A DNA stretch of 64,000 nucleotides from Pteria penguin (Eukaryota > Mollusca > Bivalvia > Pterioida > Pteriidae): NCBI GenBank assembly GCA_035048485.1, contig CM068587.1:35213316-35277315 (forward strand), read 5' to 3'. Shown piece after piece: positions 10,208 to 21,900 of this stretch. The notes below the pieces were generated by a model that saw only the letters and a program-made list of their open reading frames with translations, ran no database searches and had not been told where the DNA came from. Numbering within the stretch: position 1 is the first letter of the stretch; every line of letters begins with the position of its first letter. A program made the position numbers and the translations under genes.

Positions 10208-10917
10208 ATATCAATACAAGTTTCGTCGTTAGATCTAAATAAAATTTTGATGAAAATCCCTCGTACTTAAATAGTCACAAAGTGTAAGTGGGAAGAACTT
10301 TGTAATCAACGTGCGGATTTCCCTTGAACATGATATTATGCCATCGTTGTATATGCATGAGAAGGCTACGACTTTTTAAGGAAGTTTCGTATACCTTGCA
10401 CTTAAGGATGTGCATTAAGTACAGTTGAAGTGATTAAGAAGTATAGGAGGCATTTCCGGGCCGGGATATCTCAGGATTTAGTCTTACCAGGCTCTTAATC
10501 ATTGTGAACGTCCTTTACTTTTAAATAGAAATATGGGAATTTTGGTGAATGAGTTTTAGAATTAGACTGAAATTAATGCTTTGCTCTAAAGGATTTGCAA
10601 ATAATTAAGAAATATATTTTTTATAATAATAGTAATGTACGGAATACTTGTTTAATACAGTACATGTAGTGCAGGTAATTCAGAAATGAAGATTTTTAAT
10701 GTCAGTGACATACAAAATAAGTATTAATTAATTACTACACAACTGTAAGCAATTGTTTATTTGGCTCCTCAACTTTCACTTTCTTATTTGTTGAATAATT
10801 TACAAAACCATGTATATGCTATTTGCTTCTTTTTCCCCCATTTCTCTCGACGTTGTGCACAGAGAAGTGTTTTCATTGAGAAACATATCTTGGGGAGTTT
10901 TGAATAACTATCCAGTT
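10208..10917. other. Nothing recognised
   Basis: AT-rich, no supported gene or repeat. Confidence 0.4.
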
Positions 10918-11085
10918 TGTTACTGATGTAAAATACGAAAGTAACTGGTGTCAAGTAACTATGGCTCTAGCAACAATGTACCACAGTGGACTTTCGAGGA
11001 CCCCTGAAATTCAGACGTGAGACCAAGTGCCCGAAAGGAGAAAGCGTCTCCTGAATGGCTAGCCACACCTACTATAAATGTCCTT
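10918..11085 (+). mobile_element. Modular element, single full copy (left-core-right)
   Basis: Left module: TGATGTAAAATACGAAAGTA, then ACTGGTGTCAAGTAACTATG and CAACAATGTACCACAGTGGA. Core unit: CAGACGTGAGACCAAGTGCC and AAAGCGTCTCCTG. Right module: GGCTAGCCACACCTACTATA. This copy has just one core unit and so shows the probable basic structure of the family. The 41255 copy shares all three modules in the same order. No ORF. The transposition class is unknown; small bivalve elements with tandem cores (pearl-like or Helitron-like) are possible relatives. Confidence 0.78.
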
Positions 11086-11191
11086 GCCGGTTTGTTACTA
11101 AGAATGATTAATACATGGCAGCCAAAGCAGAGAGATAGATAGGAGATGCTTACATAATCCACGATGCTCAATCTTATCATTATTGTTCTTT

Positions 11192-11390
11192 ATTAATCAT
11201 TGTTTTACGTCACTCCACAATTATTTCACGTATATGGTGACGACATTTGCCTGATACATTGCATCGAAATTTACGCTTTTGCAACGGACCCACCCGAAGC
11301 AGTGAGATATCGTTTACGTGCCAAGCCCACCGTGACACGGGAATTTGGTTTTTACTGTCTCATCTGAAAGACAAGACACCGGCGAGCGTA
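11192..11390 (-). mobile_element. SINE family A, 5'-truncated copy
   Basis: Read on minus: the tail, then GTGGAGTGACGTAAAACAAT, CGTCACCATATACGTGAAAT, CACTGCTTCGGGTGGGTCCG and CCGTGTCACGG. The tRNA-like head is absent or replaced beyond about 11390, a typical 5' truncation. Confidence 0.85.
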
Positions 11391-11458
11391 CTGTTCATTC
11401 ATTAGGTATATGTATGCTTTATCGCCTATTTTCCTGCTATATTTTAGACTACGTTTAT

Positions 11459-11630
11459 AGAGCCGCCGTAGCTAGATCGGTATTGTGTTTGGCTCGGTGG
11501 CAGGAGGACACGGGCTCGACCTCTACCGCGGCTAGTCGGTGTCTTGTCTTTGGATGAGGCAGTGAAATCCGAGGTTCAGCGTCAGAGTAGATGTCGGCAT
11601 TAGATCCAAAGATCCCTCGATAATTATAGA
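11459..11630 (+). mobile_element. tRNA-derived SINE, variant 3' part
   Basis: The head GCCGCCGTAGCTAGATCGGT with B-box-like GGGCTCGACCTC ends in CCGCGGC, so the head ends can pair. The body then resembles family A (GTCGGTGTCTTGTCTTTGGA, TGAAATCCGAGGTTC) but diverges into AGATCCCTCGATAATT and an A-rich tail. Either a distinct SINE subfamily or a chimera. Confidence 0.65.
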
Positions 11631-11635
11631 TAGAC

Positions 11636-11885
11636 AAAAATAAAACAACACCAAAAAAAAAAAAAATCCCCAAAAAGCAAATAAGGAAAAAAAACCCCAC
11701 AAAAACAAAAACAAAAACAAAAAACATCCCCCAAACAAACAAACAAACAAACAAAAAAAAAACCAAGCAAACACAAATAAAACACCAAAACACCCAAACA
11801 AAGAAATACGAAACAAAAAAACAAAAACAATTAACAAAAAACAAAATAAAAACACCAAAAATAAAACAACCCCAATATCAAACAA
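11636..11885. repeat. A-rich (AAAC)n-like tract
   Basis: About 250 bp of A with C interruptions, lying immediately after the SINE and possibly an expanded SINE tail. Overlapping Phe/Leu/Val-rich minus-strand frames are artefacts. Confidence 0.88.
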
Positions 11886-13296
11886 AAGAAAGATACAAAC
11901 TATGCTATTTCTAAATTCTTCATTGCTTAGGTATGATATCTGTTTTAAGTCGTAACATCATTTAGATATTATTCCTCATAATCGTTTATCAGGGTAGTAA
12001 GTTCACAATGATAAACAAAACCTTCAGTTTCTACAAAGTTTTGGCCACATATATATAATATTTTCGCTGAAATCCGTAACTGCTGGTTAGAGCGCTTAGC
12101 GTAAATAGCAAGAAATAGGTGTAAATAACCCTGGCTTTTCCCCCCAAAAATCTCTTCATAATGGCTAGTTTGTCAAAAAGTTAGTTCTGAATGTGCAACC
12201 TTGAGTATGTACCGGGTATTCAGAATAATCTTTTCCACCCCCAGTGAACAGACTAGAAGAATGATCTCAGACATGTTAGAGCTGATCTTGAGTAATTAGG
12301 AACTTTAATGTCATAGATAAAACCAAATGTACGCGAGATGAATACAGCTGGTAACACAGTTAACCCAAAAATGCGTGTTAATTTTTTAAATATCTATCTT
12401 GGGGGTTTCCTGTCTGAATGAACTTGCGGTCTGGCATTACGTTAAAGAGGTACTGCGATTATCTTTGTCCAGTAACCTTAAAATTCAAATCTACGTCGGA
12501 AGAATTGTGTTGGGTTTTCCCTACCCTCATGGGTTTGCGGTCTGCCACAATATTAAACATGAAGACGATTTGTCGGAGTAGATGAGAAAAGATCTAAGAG
12601 TCATGCGGCTTTCATTATAACAGAATGGTGTCATGAAATTACAAAAATTGCCTTTAATATGCCTTACTGATGTATGAAACTGACAGCATGAGATCAAACA
12701 AATGAATGTCATAATCATTTTTAAAGGAATTTTGACTTTATGCATTTGGTATCTCTGTACAACAGGCGCGAATCCAAAACTTTTGTTGATAGATGGTTCG
12801 TCATATAAATTTTCCAAGAGGGGGTTCAGTTATGTCATAGAGTAATAAATCTATATATCTTACAGCCGAGAAAATACTTTGTATTTCATGATAACGTAAA
12901 ACAGAAAGGAGTTGTCCAATATAATTACCAGTGAATTTGTGTATTACTACATTCGAATGTGTTTTTTAAATAATTTTTATGATTAAAGGTGTTTGAAAAT
13001 TGAGAATGAAAATGAATATGGTAAGTTGGGGCAGTGAAATCCAAATATAAATGTAAAACCAAAATCTTGAAGGTTTATCAAAGTATGTTATATACACCAT
13101 AATGAATTTGTGCATCAGATGTGGATTTCGACGAACAGTCTTAAAATGAAGGTCAAGGACGAAGCTGTAGAAGTTTAAATACATGCAAAGGAAACTAATT
13201 ATCGGATTGACTTATGAAGAGCCAGTTATGTTGTAAGTAACGAGCAATAAATTACAGAGATACATTTTTTTTCAAATGATTTCAAATTTTTATCAG
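11886..13296. other. Mostly featureless; degenerate duplication at 12.4-12.6 kb
   Basis: Two segments near 12403 and 12512 share GGTTTCC/GGTTTTCC and a TTGCGGTCTGGCAT-like motif at a spacing of about 110 bp, suggesting an old tandem duplication. The rest is AT-rich and unrecognised. Confidence 0.35.
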
Positions 13297-13357
13297 GGCA
13301 AGTGATGAAATTTATGTCCTCGGGTCCGGGTGGTCCACAGGCTGCAGCATCGACACG
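13297..13357 (+). other. Candidate 61-nt exon
   Basis: A pyrimidine-rich acceptor, TTCAAATTTTTATCAG, precedes a GC-rich island in AT-rich DNA, and the island ends at a GTAATA donor. Two plus frames are open: ASDEIYVLGSGWSTGCSIDT (one leading base) and QVMKFMSSGPGGPQAAAST (two leading bases). I recognise neither. Composition plus paired splice signals is the only evidence; no neighbouring exon was found. Confidence 0.28.
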
Positions 13358-14195
13358 GTAATATATAATACTATAACTATGTATACATTTCTATTATGTA
13401 TTATATCTCTTTCTAGAACAATGACACGATCTGATTTCATTAGATCTTCAGAACCCAGTTTAATTTTCATTGAAATTCTTATATACATTATTAACACGAA
13501 TAGTTTTGCGAAAATTGTCATGGAACGAAAAATTGAATCGTATTAAAACAAGAATGGTTGGTAAATGAGGACATACGATAAAAGCCATGGTGATTTATAC
13601 AATTTAATGAAAAATGAGGCATGTTACCTGAGGAACATAAAAGCTATATCTGTCGAAACTTTTATATCAAAACCGCCCCTTGTCATGCGATTGCTGCCAT
13701 TCTAAAAGATAATATATATTACAGAATCCAATATTATTAAATTTATAATTATTTCACATTGAAAAATATTTGGTATAAAAATGAAGTAAATCATGTGAAT
13801 GAGTTAGCACTTTCACAACGAACAGGATATACTCGACGAAACAGAAATTCCAGCGATATGTAAATCAAGAACAAAGTAAAAATTTCCTGTTTTGTGTGTG
13901 TCAAGGTTGTGTTCAATAATGCATCATTTAATAAATAAGCAATTATGAACTACTGGAAAATCCAGTCTGTGAGAAATGGAGGCATATTAGAGTTGCCATC
14001 TCCCACACTGAGAACTGAATCATGTTTTTAAAAAAGCCATGTAGTGTAAATGAAATATACCCGTGTTATTAGTCCTAAAAATATTATATTCCTCGGTCCA
14101 TATAATCGTATTCATAATGTGGACACCGCGAATTAAATGTAAGAAATAACCGAATACGACTGAATAAGTTTATAATGACATTGACAATGAAGTAC
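13358..14195. other. Nothing recognised
   Basis: AT-rich with no supported feature. Confidence 0.4.
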
Positions 14196-14552
14196 TACAG
14201 AGGTCATCCCTATACCCAGGGAATCAGAGATGTGGCCAGATGCTCAAGGGAGAAAGTGTCTCCTGTCAGAGGTAAGGCCAGGTGCCTGGGAGGAGTAAGC
14301 GTCTCCTGTCAGAGGTGGGACCAGCTACCTGCGAGGAGTAAGCGTCTCCTGTCACAGAAGAGATCTGGTGCCCGGGAGGATTAAGCGTCTCCTGTCAGAG
14401 GTGAGACCAAGTGCTCGGGAGGAGTAAGCGTCTCCTGTCAGAGATGAGTCCAGGTGCTCGGGAGGAGTAAGCGTCTTCTGTCAGAGGTGAGACCAGATAC
14501 CCGGGAGGAGTAAGCGTCTTCAGCTCGGTTAGCCACACCCACTATAAATGTT
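14196..14552 (+). repeat. Core minisatellite array B, about 43-bp unit
   Basis: Roughly seven tandem units of the unit seen at 1-488 (AGTAAGCGTCTCCTGTCAGA and GTGAGACCAGGTGC variants), ending in GGTTAGCCACACCCACTATA, the right module of the dispersed element. The left edge (CCAGGGAATCAGAGATGTGG) is a diverged form of the CCCCTGAAATTCAGAGGTGA junction in single copies. The 14175-14384 reading frame across it is a by-product. Confidence 0.92.
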
Positions 14553-15067
14553 AAAATGAAGATTCTTAATATCACAACAATTCTACCTTTGAGTTATGTC
14601 ACTATGCTTTTGATCGTGACCCAAACAAATGCCTTTTTCATAGTTTCTTACATCTTCCTAATCAAATTAACCATTTCAATATAACCGTGCACTAAAGTGA
14701 ACCCTACCTTAATTATACTTATAATATAACATGTTTATAATACTTTCTGATAGTTTGGATATTACAAATATAATGAAAACAATATAAAATCAGAGTTTAT
14801 TCTAACAAATACCATAATGTACCTTTGCTCTTTTTTTTCTAACTCAAATTTATCAGTCCTTGACAAAGGACTGGGTCAAGAAATTCACTTTCACATTTTA
14901 CAAATTAAAAAACAAAACCACACGTTTCGTAAAATTAAACACAAAATCAACAGATTAGATAAACCCCAAATTCAGAAACATTTTTTTCACCGACGTATTC
15001 ATTCTTGTACTTCAATGGTTTTCTTCATGTTTTACATCATATCAAGAAACAGTGACGGCACCTGTCA

Positions 15068-15240
15068 GGTGCAATGCACCGCAATTTAGACCTATGCAAC
15101 AGACCCACCTGAAGCAGTGAGGGATCTTTTACGTACCACGCCTCGGTTTTGACTGTCTCAGCCAAGAGACAGGGATTCGTCGATTCCCCGGCGGGACTTA
15201 AATTTCTGTGTCACAAGCCAAGCTCTTAAACGGCTGCTCT
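15068..15240 (-). mobile_element. SINE family A, rearranged copy
   Basis: On minus: CACTGCTTCAGGTGGGTCTG and ACGTAAAAGATCCCTC, then GAGACAGTCAAAACCGAGG, and upstream a degenerate tRNA-like head (TTTAAGAGCTTGGCTTGTGA). The tail side is cut short at about 15068 and the CCGTGTCACGG segment is missing, so this is a deleted or old copy. Confidence 0.7.
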
Positions 15241-15490
15241 AGGCTAATTCCGCACTGTGTACAAGACTATCGCATGATTAAAATATCATTTGTTCAATGG
15301 TTAATGCAGCCAAACCTGCATTTAAGACCACCTGTATTAAGCAATCACCTGTCCTTAACAACCAACTTTCTGTTTTCCTTACTTAAAATTATCCATTCAA
15401 AATCAACCTGTTTTAGGAGGCTATCTGCTTTAAATGGTCCGCCTTTCCAGCTTACCTTTTGTGGTGACCCAAAACATATTCGTCTATATA
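15241..15490 (+). repeat. Probable dispersed repeat with CACCTGT phrases
   Basis: ACCACCTGTATTAAGCAATC and CACCTGTCCTTAACAACCAA form a degenerate internal direct repeat near 15320-15370. No second copy is in the window, so its status as a repeat is a guess. The plus-strand frame at 15208-15540 shows no domain. Confidence 0.3.
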
Positions 15491-16268
15491 ACAAGAGCAA
15501 CGCGTGGTGTGGTATAATGCGCCCGTTGGATGAAAGTTAATAGTATGAAAACATTCCCCCTTTAACAACAATTCTACGAAATATTATTCAAATTATTGCA
15601 ATGGGTAAAAAGTTATGGACATGACAAAGATTTACCTATCAAATGCAATGTGACCTTGACCTTGCAGATATAACCATGGTTCAAGGCCAAGACAAACCCT
15701 TGGTCCTTGGAATCGATGTTAGGGATAAAGAGTTGTCGTCCGGAAAGAGATTTACCCATCATATGTATTGTGACCTTGACCTTACAGATATGACTTTTGG
15801 GTCAGGTCATAGCACACCCTTGGATCCTGGGCTGGGCAATAATTCTGTGAAATATTATTCAAATCCATACATGGTCTAAAAAGTTATGGCCAGGACAAGA
15901 ATCTAACTGACCTAAGCACTGTGACCTTGATCTTGCATATATGACATTGAAAATCGATAGCGTTCATTCTTTAGTCATAGGAAGTAAGTGTGCAAAGTTT
16001 AAAAGTTCTAGCATAAACGGTTTGATTTGAGCCTTGTTTACAAGTTGCATTCTCAAAAATTTGCTATTTTTGCCCCCAAATTGACCTAGACGCTTGACCT
16101 TAACATTGAAAATCAATAGGATTCGTCCTCATGCCATAAGGAATAAGTGCACCCGGTTTGAAGTCCTAACCTAACGGTATGGCCTGTATCCCACATACCC
16201 ACGGATCCACAGACCGGCGGACCTACAACGCCATACCTTAATAGGTCCGTCTACGACGGGCGTATAAA
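15491..16268 (+). mobile_element. 778-bp element with GACGGGCG-hairpin terminus
   Basis: The 5' end is CAAGAGCAACGCGTGGTGTG followed by TAATGCGCCCGTTGG; the 3' end is GTCCGTCTACGACGGGCGTA. The subterminal GCGCCCGT is the inverse of the terminal ACGGGCG. The same two ends occur on the shorter element at 46207-46476. Inside, blocks containing TGTGACCTTGACCTT recur at about 15650, 15770 and 15920 with flanking AATATTATTCAAAT. Reading frames crossing it have no domain. Non-autonomous; the superfamily is unknown to me. Confidence 0.68.
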
Positions 16269-18074
16269 ATGAGACGAGAAAGTCAGTACGCTAAACCCGA
16301 TATTGAAGCTACTGGACATTGCATTGATGGTTTTTCACTGAAAGATAAATATTCTGTGCATTCCATAATGTCAGATTGGTCATCGGCACATGTGTTTAAT
16401 AAAACCCAACACTCCACCTTCACCGACCGTTCTGCTTCGGCCATTTTTTATTTCAGCGATAAAAGTTTGTAACCACTGCGAAATTGTTTAGATTTATACT
16501 ATCGGTGGAGTGCCATTCATTGTTCATTTATTTTTGGGCTTCATAATTTCAGATCAAGTCTTGAGGTATGAGTAAGTTGTCCTGGTCTATTTTTTGTATT
16601 TACCACCACCTAGTAAATCCAAAAAATTAGAACATGACAAAGTGATTACTTTTATCAAATAGATTATGACGATTTAATATTGGGTTGACCAGGGATTTCC
16701 CTTACAAGCTTACGAAAGTATTCAGAATTTATATTTATATAACATTGTGTGATAGCAGACTCGTCATCGCTTGGCAGGGTATCTCATTCAGTGTTACTTA
16801 TGTGTCATATACACATAATATAGTTCCCCTACCTTATTGAATGATGCATATGTTTACACAATGTCTCTATAAATGATGTAAATATGTCACGTGGTTGTGT
16901 TTACATAATATGACTCTATACCTTTAATAAATGTGTCACCGAGGTTTAAATATAGGTACGAATCACGAGGTATGACTGGGTCAACTATACTGTGTTGAAA
17001 TAATGATCGGGGCAAAAGATAGCATTCTTTCCCATTTATATCCAATCCTGTTATTTTGGGAGTACTGAAATTAGCATTTTGTTTATGTGTTCTTTTCATT
17101 TAAAATGGATCTAAATATAGCAATATGATTATAAAGATATATGCTAACTATATAAATATTATCTACTGATAAAGTACATTAATCACTGTCAAATTCTTCC
17201 TCTTCTGTTTTGTAAAATCGTGGTTATGCAATTGGTCATATTTTCGGTTTTATATTTCCTGAAAGTAAACTTCTCTTATCAAGTGCATATTCCTAACCAT
17301 TCACATTCGTGTCACCATGTACTTCATGAACCTTTATATCTAAGTTATATAATCAAGCACTAGACTTCTTTGCGATCCAATACCAATACTCATTATTACT
17401 ACCGAGGAATTTTTGTAAAAAAAAAATTAAGAAGCCAATATTCATATTTTGTCGTGATAAGTGACATTCTCATAGTTTATATTCATAATCATCATATCTA
17501 GAAGTCTCGAGTTGAAGGTCTAGCAGTGGCTTGTCGGTGTTCTATCGTTTGTCCCAGTGGCTTGTCGGTGTAATGTGGCTAAACGGTGTTCTGTGGTTCC
17601 TTGAGTTTAAGACTGGTTTGCATAGAATTTGATGACGTAAAAATAACTTTATGTCAGATACTGTCCTAAATGGTAAGTAACTCTGTGCAAAGAAAAGTCC
17701 AAATAGAATCTACCTCTAATATCTGGTTATGATTGTAAAAATCCACGAACTCTAGTGACAAGTTCACTTTGTCTATGCCCAAGCATAAACCAGGTAACTT
17801 GACACGAGAGTTTGTGAATTTTTCGTTCATCATTGGACATTATGGTTTGATTGGGGTTTGGGGTTTTTTTTAGCATTGATTAATTTGTTCATTAAACTTG
17901 TCATTTCCCTTTGCTGTATGTTAGGAAATTGCAAAAATTAGATCGCCTGACGTTGACGTATATCGTTTATGCTTATCACGTTTTAATAGAATTAAAATAG
18001 AAATAGGTCGTGTAGATTGTCATCCATCCCCTCTGTGGATGACAGGCTGATCTTTTCACACCTCTGGTATGGAT
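16269..18074. other. No supported feature
   Basis: A 67-codon frame at 16269-16472 (MRRESQYAKPDIEATG...) has no recognisable domain. A short direct repeat, AGTGGCTTGTCGGTGT, occurs twice near 17525 and 17554. The rest is AT-rich and unremarkable. Confidence 0.35.
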
Positions 18075-18215
18075 AACTCAGTGAATAGGAGAGAAATTGA
18101 AATACGAGCTCCTGTGTCACAGATGTGGCACGTTGTAAATCCCTCATTACTTTGGATCCCTTATTACCATTGCAGTGGTCTAACATTCTATGCAATACAT
18201 TAGTTTACCGTGTAA
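18075..18215 (+). mobile_element. SINE family A, decayed fragment
   Basis: GTGTCACAGATGTGGCACGT, AAATCCCTCATTACTTTGGA and TTCTATGCAATACATTAG align in order with the family A body (GTGTCACGGTAGGCGTGGCA, AGATCCCTCACTGCTTCGG, TTTCTATGCAATGCATCAGG). The head and tail are not recognisable. Confidence 0.6.
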
Positions 18216-18388
18216 GTGAAATGGTCTTGGCATGGATAAGAAACAAACGAATACTATTTATACAACGGTACTATAGAATAACTCATTTTGTCACTTTCCA
18301 TATAGTTCTCTTCCAGTTTATCTCAAGTGTTGAAATATTTTCCCATCATCTGATGATTTTGACATTTATGGTGGATGTATCTAGTTGA

Positions 18389-18435
18389 GCAGGAGACGCT
18401 TATTTCTATCGGGCACCTGGTCTTACTTCTGATGG
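18389..18435 (-). repeat. Core unit of the modular element, minus strand
   Basis: GCAGGAGACGCTTATTTCTA then TCGGGCACCTGGTCTTACTT is the inverse of the core unit. Solitary copy without recognisable modules. Confidence 0.7.
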
Positions 18436-18837
18436 TCAAGGTTACTTATGATGGTCATGTAGTCATGAATATATATCTTGGTGCTTTGTACACTACAGTG
18501 ATAAAACCTTTTACCATCGAACTTTTACATTATCATTAGAGAAAGATTGAAAGAAAATAAACTGTTTGGGTTTTTTATCTAGAGTTATTAACACTTATTT
18601 CATAATGATAGTATCATATCATTTTTGTTGCCGTCGGTTACGTTTTAGACGTTATCCAACTACATGTACTTAGATGTTGTGGATGCTTTACACACTCTAA
18701 AATTAACTCATCTGTAAGTATTATGAAAAAATGAGGAACAAGAAGAATTTAAAAAAGAAAGACTTCAAATTATTAACAAAAAGAGGTGCTATGTGTTTTT
18801 ATGTATTTTTATGTATAGTCTCCCATGTATCATATTC

Positions 18838-18935
18838 GTAGTGAATGTCCACTGTGGTACATTGTTGTTAGTGCCATAGTCATGTGGCACCAGTTATCTT
18901 CGTATTTTACATTACTGAAAAAGGCAAGATATTAA
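18838..18935 (-). mobile_element. Left module of the modular element, minus strand
   Basis: The plus strand reads GTCCACTGTGGTACATTGTT, GTTAGTGCCATAGTCATGTG and CACCAGTTATCTTCGTATTT, the inverse of the left module at 10918 and 41590. The core unit is missing from the inner side, so this is a partial copy. A separate core unit sits 400 bp away in the same orientation, and the two may be parts of one broken element. Confidence 0.8.
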
Positions 18936-21900
18936 AATCAAATGAAATGCATCGGAGTCGTCTGAATGACAAAAAACATCGCCATAAGCATGCATAATAC
19001 GCAGAAATTAAAAGAAATAGGCCAGTACCTTAACGATAAGATCTTTATATATGTATTTCGGATATCTCCATAGAATTACGTTCTTCCAAAGATCAAAGAC
19101 GTTTCTTGGCTTAATATTGACAATGTACCTTATCGAATTAGAAGAAAAGAATTATTCTTTAGTCTTTTAATAGTAACACACAAAGGATTTATTGTATAAT
19201 ACTTTACGGTAACTAGGACATATTTCTCGCTATTTTATTTGCACACACCTTTCATTCAGTACATTGATTTTACAAAAATGTAAAACATAATAGGAGAGTC
19301 TGTGAATGATAAAAATTCAAATTCAAATAGTTCAAATTTAAATTTATTCTAAAATTTCAGAAATTTTCACCGCTCTCCACTCGGGTGTTGCGGTCTCCAT
19401 TAAATTAAAAATTGGAATCATGTCTAATCATAAATACCAATAGACAAGGTCGAATGCAAAGAGTTCACAAGTACATTGCTACATATATAGTTTAAACACC
19501 AGTGGTATTATGAACATTTCATAGAAAGCATAATTCAATGTTTCTCTTATTTTATGGTGGGACTCCAAATCTTCACATGGAGGAATCGAAGAGGCTATTT
19601 GCAAGTGAGGCATAATAGATTCTAAGAGGTTATTCCCCAGCAGCATTGTACAGGGCTGTGGAAAACATTCCAAAGGGATGGATGAACAAAACTTTCGTTT
19701 CGCAACGTGGTTAACAAATCTATCTATGATCGGCCAAAAAAAGTGAGGTCGCCTCCTCCCCCCGACCCCCGTTTCCAACGGCCCTGTAGAAAATAAAGAA
19801 ATAAAGTCGTGTAAGTGTTAAATATCTTAAACAGTAGATTGATTTGATGTATTAAAATTGAATAGATAAGTCTTCGTTGATTTTAAAAGAAGTCTAAGAC
19901 AACGAAAATATTTTCAACGTGGATTGTAACATTCGCTTTACAGTGTAAAATACTGAGCTAACCAGTATTATGTGATTGTATCACTAACAACAATGTGTGG
20001 AGCTAGAAAGTCATGACTTGTAAGAATCAACAGGACAAAAGGATAAATCTTGTGATGATCAAATGTCTGCACCAGGGCATCTATAAAACCTTTATCAGCA
20101 TGAAAAAATAAGCCTACGCAGTTGAATTTGAACTGAGTTTCGTACTTTTATGTCACTCAATGCATATGAATCATCATTTTCTGTCAACTTGGGTACTTCG
20201 TAGAATGATTAACTAATTCCGGATTTTCCGTATACCAATTTATCGATGTTTATCCACTCATTGCTTTGTGACAATAATGTATTAAATCATTTCCATGTCA
20301 TCGCTAAGAAGTAAGTTACTGTGAATTATAAGAATATCTTCCTCAATGATGTAACTTTTGTACTAGATTCACGGTGTGCGTGTTCTTTTGTTTGCTATGT
20401 ATCTTGGCGTCAAGGCTATCACACCACGGAGTCAGATTTCTTTTTCTTTCCTTTTTTTGAAGTACTCATCTATGATTAACGCGATTATTTTGAATTTGTT
20501 ATAACGAAATAAGTGTGTCACAAATATTTAAAAAAAACCCCGAAATAATGAATGGCAGTAGTTACATGCTAAAATGACTAATGCTTAACTGTAATACTAT
20601 AGAAGTATGATATCAACCATTACGAATGTTGTTTCCTGATTTTCAGAGAATAGCATTGATCAATTTTACCTTTAGAATTTCCTTTTGTTTTTTAATAAAC
20701 TTTTGTAAACTGATTTTGTGATCTCGAAGATGAATCATATAAATAGAATTATCCATAAAAAGATATACCTGTATATATCTATATAACTTAGTTGAAAGCA
20801 ACCTTCTCCCATCCTATAGATGGTAATGATTGATCAGTGCACTCATTCCACATCAACACTGATTCACATCAATATAGCTTCTTTAATTATATGATGCTCA
20901 CTTTTTCTTTATCGACGGAAGAGATAATAATCTGCTAATACAACAAACAATTTTCCACGTTATACTTTGCACTTGCTGTATAAAATTCAGTGTTGTGATT
21001 CAACCAGCGCAGACACCAAAATTTCCTAATACCAACCACAGGTGTCAGATTGTGGGAAATCTATTATATATTTCTTACATTGAATTGACACCTATGAATT
21101 TCGTTCAAAATCAAATTTCTTATTACAGTAATGATAATCCCGCCCGTTAATGTTCGATATTTATGGATATTCTGGATCCGAGTTTCATCTCGCATTAAAT
21201 TAGAATCAGCGGAATCAATGGATGTTGTTCTACATATACGTAGTCGTAGGTTCTGGAACTTACCGTGACGATGATTGTAGCATCGCCTCCATCAAGCATC
21301 ATCTTGTAATTTCAAATTTAAACAATAAAGCATTAGACTTTGCCACCATGCCTCATATGATTGATGTTTATGCAATGCAATGAAAATGACAACGTGGAGG
21401 GAAAAGATATTAAGACCCTGTGTTAGATGTCCAACATATGTAAAGGAAAAGTGTGGCCAATTGGGACAGATTAAGACGGTATCTTCATGAAGACTGAAAT
21501 TTACTCATTACAATATATTTGAAATTATTAGAGAACCGGTCCTTCGTAGGCTGAATGCGACGAAGAGCTGATGTGGAACTTTTCGAACACACTACCTTTT
21601 TTCAAGTCCGGGTTCAGTTTCTTGCCCAGACAAGAATGGTTTGCAAATGCATCTGTTCGTTATCCGGATTCTTCAACATGAAAAACAGTCCAATATAACA
21701 TAGGTGCAATTATACGAGTCGCACTTAACAAAACACAGACAGCAGATGTTATAAATGGTATTTTGAGCATCAGTGATGGTTGTGGTAAACCACATTGGAA
21801 AATTGTACCTATTGGGTAATTGGTCTCACCTGTGATCCACAGATATCTGTGACTATAAGAGTTAGAGTTACAAAGATATAGTACCAGCTACCTTTATAAT

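Noticed and set aside
11455..11885. Three overlapping hydrophobic minus-strand frames
   Set aside because: Translation of an A-rich low-complexity tract; not membrane proteins.
15208..15540. 110-codon plus-strand frame
   Set aside because: Runs from a SINE piece through a probable repeat into the 778-bp element; composite and without a domain.
19479..19778. 99-codon minus-strand frame beginning METGVGGRRRPHFFWP
   Set aside because: Overlaps the possible CAGGGC-ended MITE and has no recognisable domain or splice context.
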